Of a stretch of DNA of 64,000 bases, positions 60,853 to 64,000 are shown piece after piece. Source of the stretch: Daldinia sp. FL1419. Its lineage: Eukaryota; Ascomycota; Sordariomycetes; Xylariales; Hypoxylaceae. The translations under genes and the position numbers were made by a program. The notes under the pieces were generated by a model that saw only the letters and a program-made list of their open reading frames with translations, was not told the DNA's origin and made no database searches. The stretch's first letter is position 1. The number at the start of each line of letters is the position of its first letter. The stretch covers positions 1 to 64,000 of the forward strand of contig MU623358.1 of NCBI GenBank assembly GCA_025201765.1, read 5' to 3'.

Positions 60853-62561
60853 GATGTGCTAAAACCAGAAGGGGATCCTGCACGCCTATGGGTCTTGAAT
60901 TTCGGTGCGTCAAAAACCAACACAATATTTCCGACGAACGGATAAGTTAAGCCAAAGTGGGGAGACGGGCCAGGTATATAAATATACCTAGAGATTATGA
61001 AGAGGAAGAGAAATCTTTGGATTAAGAGTTCGGACCAAATACCATCGAACCCGTCTAATCCTTCGTTGCCGTGAAACGGGAATCGGAGGACGTCCGAACC
61101 TGGTGTGTAGCACCTACGGCCCGATACGATAACCGACCTCCACGAATAGACGAATGCGAACCGTGGTATTGGTAACGGAAATCCTGTTTGTCCGATATGT
61201 GTCAGACAGGCCCTAGGGGTTAATTCGCTAATTCCCAATGTAAGGGAGCTACCGTAATATATGCGGGCTACTTTAGGTAGAAACCAATGGCAAAATTACT
61301 ATTCGTACCATATAACCTTAGTTACTAGGTTCTATAGTTATAGTATGCCTACCCCGTAGTCGGGTACCTAGTGAGATGCTCCACGGACGAATATAGAATG
61401 CAATGCAATGCACGGTAGGATATATATCTCTTTATGCTTCCAGCCACGCTCGCTAATGACAAAGGCGGTGTGACGATCGAAAAGAAATGCTGCCAATTGG
61501 CGACGATGATCCAATGATATCCGTGCCAGCGACATCAAGTGGTATCAGATGAGAATGTGCGGTAGGTTGTTAGACGATCTTGCGGGATCTTTATTCGAGT
61601 ATTTAATTAAGGGACGAGTTTATAGGTGCCTCAGGTACAATGGATCAATTTGCAACTTCGAGGTTAACTAGATGAAGTTAATAAAACCGACAAAACTCTT
61701 TAGCTTGGGAATCTAAGAGCCTGCCTAACCGTTAGGTAAGTACGGTGGACGGGGATTTCTACCTATTTGGGTCAAGTATAAGATAAATAAGGTTAAGTTA
61801 AGTCTTGATATTTTTAACCACAAGTGCAAGATGAGGAGCGCATATCTCTTCAAGTACTTGACCTAAGGGAAACGTATAAAATAGCACCTCTCTTGATTAA
61901 CTAGATAAGTAGCCCTACGACGGGAAATAGTACAGAAATTCCAAGTCATGATTCATAAGTTCACAAGATACACCGTATATATGTAGGTAGGTATGTACAC
62001 ATATAAAGGCATGTATCCATGTACCTACCTTATTCAGCACTCGATTTTGTAGTCATCCAATAGGCGTCTAGCGGCTCTTTGATCATCCCGAAACTTTGGC
62101 AGGGAATGCTAAACTGGCCATTCTAATTGGCCGATTGCCTCAATAAGGTTTTCTGCGCTATGTACATACCTACTGAAGCACCCGAAGAGGTACCTCCCCA
62201 AGTACTTCGCATTCGCTTAATTGATTTCTACCCGTCTTTAACTCCAAGCCTCTTCAATATTTCCTTCTCCTTCGTTTCGCAGAGTCCATTCATTCTACCA
62301 GCCCCCTAGTTAACCTAGTACCACCTTGGCTACTTCATCATGATTACTGACTGACATAGTCATTAGAATAGTCTTAATAGAAGATACGGCGAGATAACAA
62401 CGCAGATTAGATAAGATGCAAAGATCGTAACTCCGGACTAATCTCCGCTACCTCCTTACTTATTTCCTTGGTAAGGAGGGTAAAGAGGGAGATTATTAAC
62501 CTAGGTCATTCTTGGTCCGATTGCTACCTGCGTTATTAGATCCTAAGATCGCGATATCAGC
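60853..62561. promoter_or_regulatory. Divergent promoter region, oxygenase/regulator
   Basis: 1.7 kb between the two start codons. It contains a TAGGTAGGTATGTAC cluster (about 61980-62040) and no supported gene. The 129-codon minus ORF at 60849-61238 covers the oxygenase 5' UTR and has no family features. Confidence 0.5.
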
Positions 62562-64000
62562 ATGGTTTTTCCTAGACGCGGCTGTGTTACCTGTAAAACC
62601 CGACGTATCAAGGTAAGCCGGAAATATTCATACCATAGAAAAAAGGAAATGGAGATGGAAAGAGGGAAAAAAAGGGGAAAAAAAAAAGGAAAAAAAGGTC
62701 TTCGTCAGCTAAACGGCTCCAGTGCGATTCAGTCCATCCGGTATGCGGCCGATGCCAAAAAGCGAGCCGAGCCTGTGAATGGGATCAAAACGAAGAGGCT
62801 GGTTGGTTGTTTAAAAATGAGAATGCCTTTGCTCAAGGCAAACCCCGGCGTCCTTGGAAGCCAAAACCTCAAGTATCTAGACCGGAGTCTGAGGAAGACC
62901 TAACGGTACTTCTAATCTCATCCTCAGTTGCAACGGAAGAAATCGCATTACGATTCTGGTTCGATAATTACGTATTCAAAAACGACGAAATACCCGAATT
63001 CGCCCAAGACTATCGCTGCCTTTTGACGCCCTACCGTGATACAGCTCAGCATAGCTTATATCTACGTACGGTTATATCGGCCTTTTCGCACGTCGTCTTC
63101 GGTCGTGTGATGCAGTCTGATGAGTCGCTTGAGGAAGCTGAGAGGTTATTTACGCAGAGCATTATGAGCATGCAATCTGAAATTCGCCAACTATCACAAA
63201 GCAACATCGACGAGCTTCTTCTCGTGACAATGCTGATGGCCGACTGCGAGGTAAGAAGCGGAAATCCCAAACCCCTTACAAATCGTGGCTTAATATATCC
63301 GTACTATAAGAATATTATGAATAGAGGCTGGAACCATCATGAACAAGACGAAGCTGCACTCTTGGAGCTCGATGTGACCGGATCTAAGATCTGGAAGAAC
63401 AATCACTATTACGATGAAGCTATGGATCTCTTGAGGAAAAGGCAGAAAAGCAGCTGGACCCCAAATATTTCCCTCGATCGGGTTGTGCGACGACGATTAG
63501 TAAGTACTTGATTATTCACGATAGATATATCTCTGTCTTACCGTTATCAGATCCAGGTATGTATTCTTCGAGGCATATCCGTTCCCGAGTGGCTTCAAGA
63601 TGGTGCCCAGTTCGGCGAGGAGGGGCTTATCCTAGCCCTCGACTCCATCATGGTCCGCGTAGCCGCTCTTCGCGAGAGGTCACTTTGTCTTTTCCTTCCG
63701 AAAAGTGCAAGATTTTCATCTCAACCGCGCCCGGGTGATATTGCGGCTGAAGCCCGAGTCTTGGACGCTGCCTTAGAGTCGTGGTCTGCTACGCTCCCTG
63801 AAGATTGGAAATTTACTTTGCTATCAGTCTTTGCGCCAGATTTTACCCTTGATGGAATAATTCACGTCTACGCTACGCACGGCCATGCTGCCGTCTGGTG
63901 TCGGTATCATGCTATCCGTCTGGTTGTCAATAGCATCTGCCGCCGAGCGCTCTTTGTCATGGCCCAGTGCTCATCTCAGATGTTGTCGGTAGTTCCGGAG
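62562..64000 (+). CDS. Zn2Cys6 fungal transcription factor (partial, runs off window)
   Basis: Exons: 62562-62612, 62723-63499 and 63551 onward, open to the window end; at least 426 residues. Joining exons 1 and 2 gives the binuclear cluster with Cys8, 11, 18, 25, 28 and 35 (CX2CX6CX6CX2CX6C), starting GCVTCKTRRIK. A fungal regulator middle domain follows (SRACEWDQNEEAGWLFKNEN, then a helical region with GIPVPEW-type ISVPEWLQDGAQFGEEG). Intron 1 (110 bp) is unusually purine-rich (62638-62699). A further 60-bp in-frame stretch beginning GTAAGAAGC near 63252 could be an intron that is optional for the frame. It is divergent from the carotenoid oxygenase, so it could regulate it, but this is only positional. 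Confidence 0.88.

Noticed and set aside
60849..61238. 129-codon minus ORF upstream of the oxygenase
   Set aside because: No known features; it overlaps the oxygenase start and is best read as 5' UTR and promoter.

Overview
The window reads as the end of a chromosome of a filamentous ascomycete (Pezizomycotina, most likely a Sordariomycete). The reasons are the (CCCTAA)n telomere at base 1, short 49-150 bp GT-AG spliceosomal introns with CTAAC-type branch sites, very AT-rich blocks made of repeats that carry almost only C-to-T and G-to-A type changes (the mark of repeat-induced point mutation, RIP), and the recognisable proteins, which are all fungal in type. Intergenic DNA is littered with TAGGTACC/ACCTAGGT-like words, which I associate weakly with Xylariales. 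The exact species cannot be read from the sequence.

Layout. 1-213: telomere. 214-7620: AT-rich subtelomeric block with a decayed satellite array next to the telomere, other decayed repeats and one better preserved solo LTR (4626-4807). 7627-22081: a gene-poor, normal-GC segment. It holds an intact retrotransposon gag-like ORF, a mitochondrial NYN/zinc-finger protein gene, a wrecked phenylalanine/histidine ammonia-lyase gene, a methyltransferase pseudogene whose introns are still recognisable, a four-exon gene for a secreted AA14-like lytic polysaccharide monooxygenase, a TPR protein gene and a CobW/COG0523 metallochaperone GTPase gene. 22829-39153: a second AT-rich block of 16.3 kb that starts and stops exactly at a 17-bp perfect terminal inverted repeat flanked by TA. 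Inside it I resolve a RIP-decayed LTR retrotransposon (28042-38982) with 180-bp LTRs, and nested within that a compact 1.58-kb element with its own 182-bp LTRs and 5-bp target duplication. A 34.6-36.7 kb satellite array is the inverted, better preserved relative of the telomere-adjacent array.

39156-64000: gene-dense euchromatin, in the order (decayed gene), GUF1(-), MAD2(+), UBP14(-), ISU1(+), DBP3(+), RFT1(-), sugar transporter(+), carotenoid oxygenase(-), Zn2Cys6 regulator(+, cut by the window end). These are mostly single-copy housekeeping genes: mitochondrial translation, spindle checkpoint, ubiquitin recycling, Fe-S assembly, ribosome biogenesis and N-glycosylation. They are arranged as divergent pairs (GUF1/MAD2, UBP14/ISU1, RFT1/transporter, oxygenase/regulator) and close convergent pairs (MAD2/UBP14, DBP3/RFT1, transporter/oxygenase). 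The last three genes are the only candidates for an accessory function group.

Exon borders below were worked out by hand from splice signals, frame and family conservation. Summed CDS lengths divide by three in every complete gene given. No database search was run. I did not find a clearly new biological system. The strongest unusual items are the nested transposon structure with exact ends, the compact palindrome-bearing LTR family, and the inverted subtelomeric satellite.
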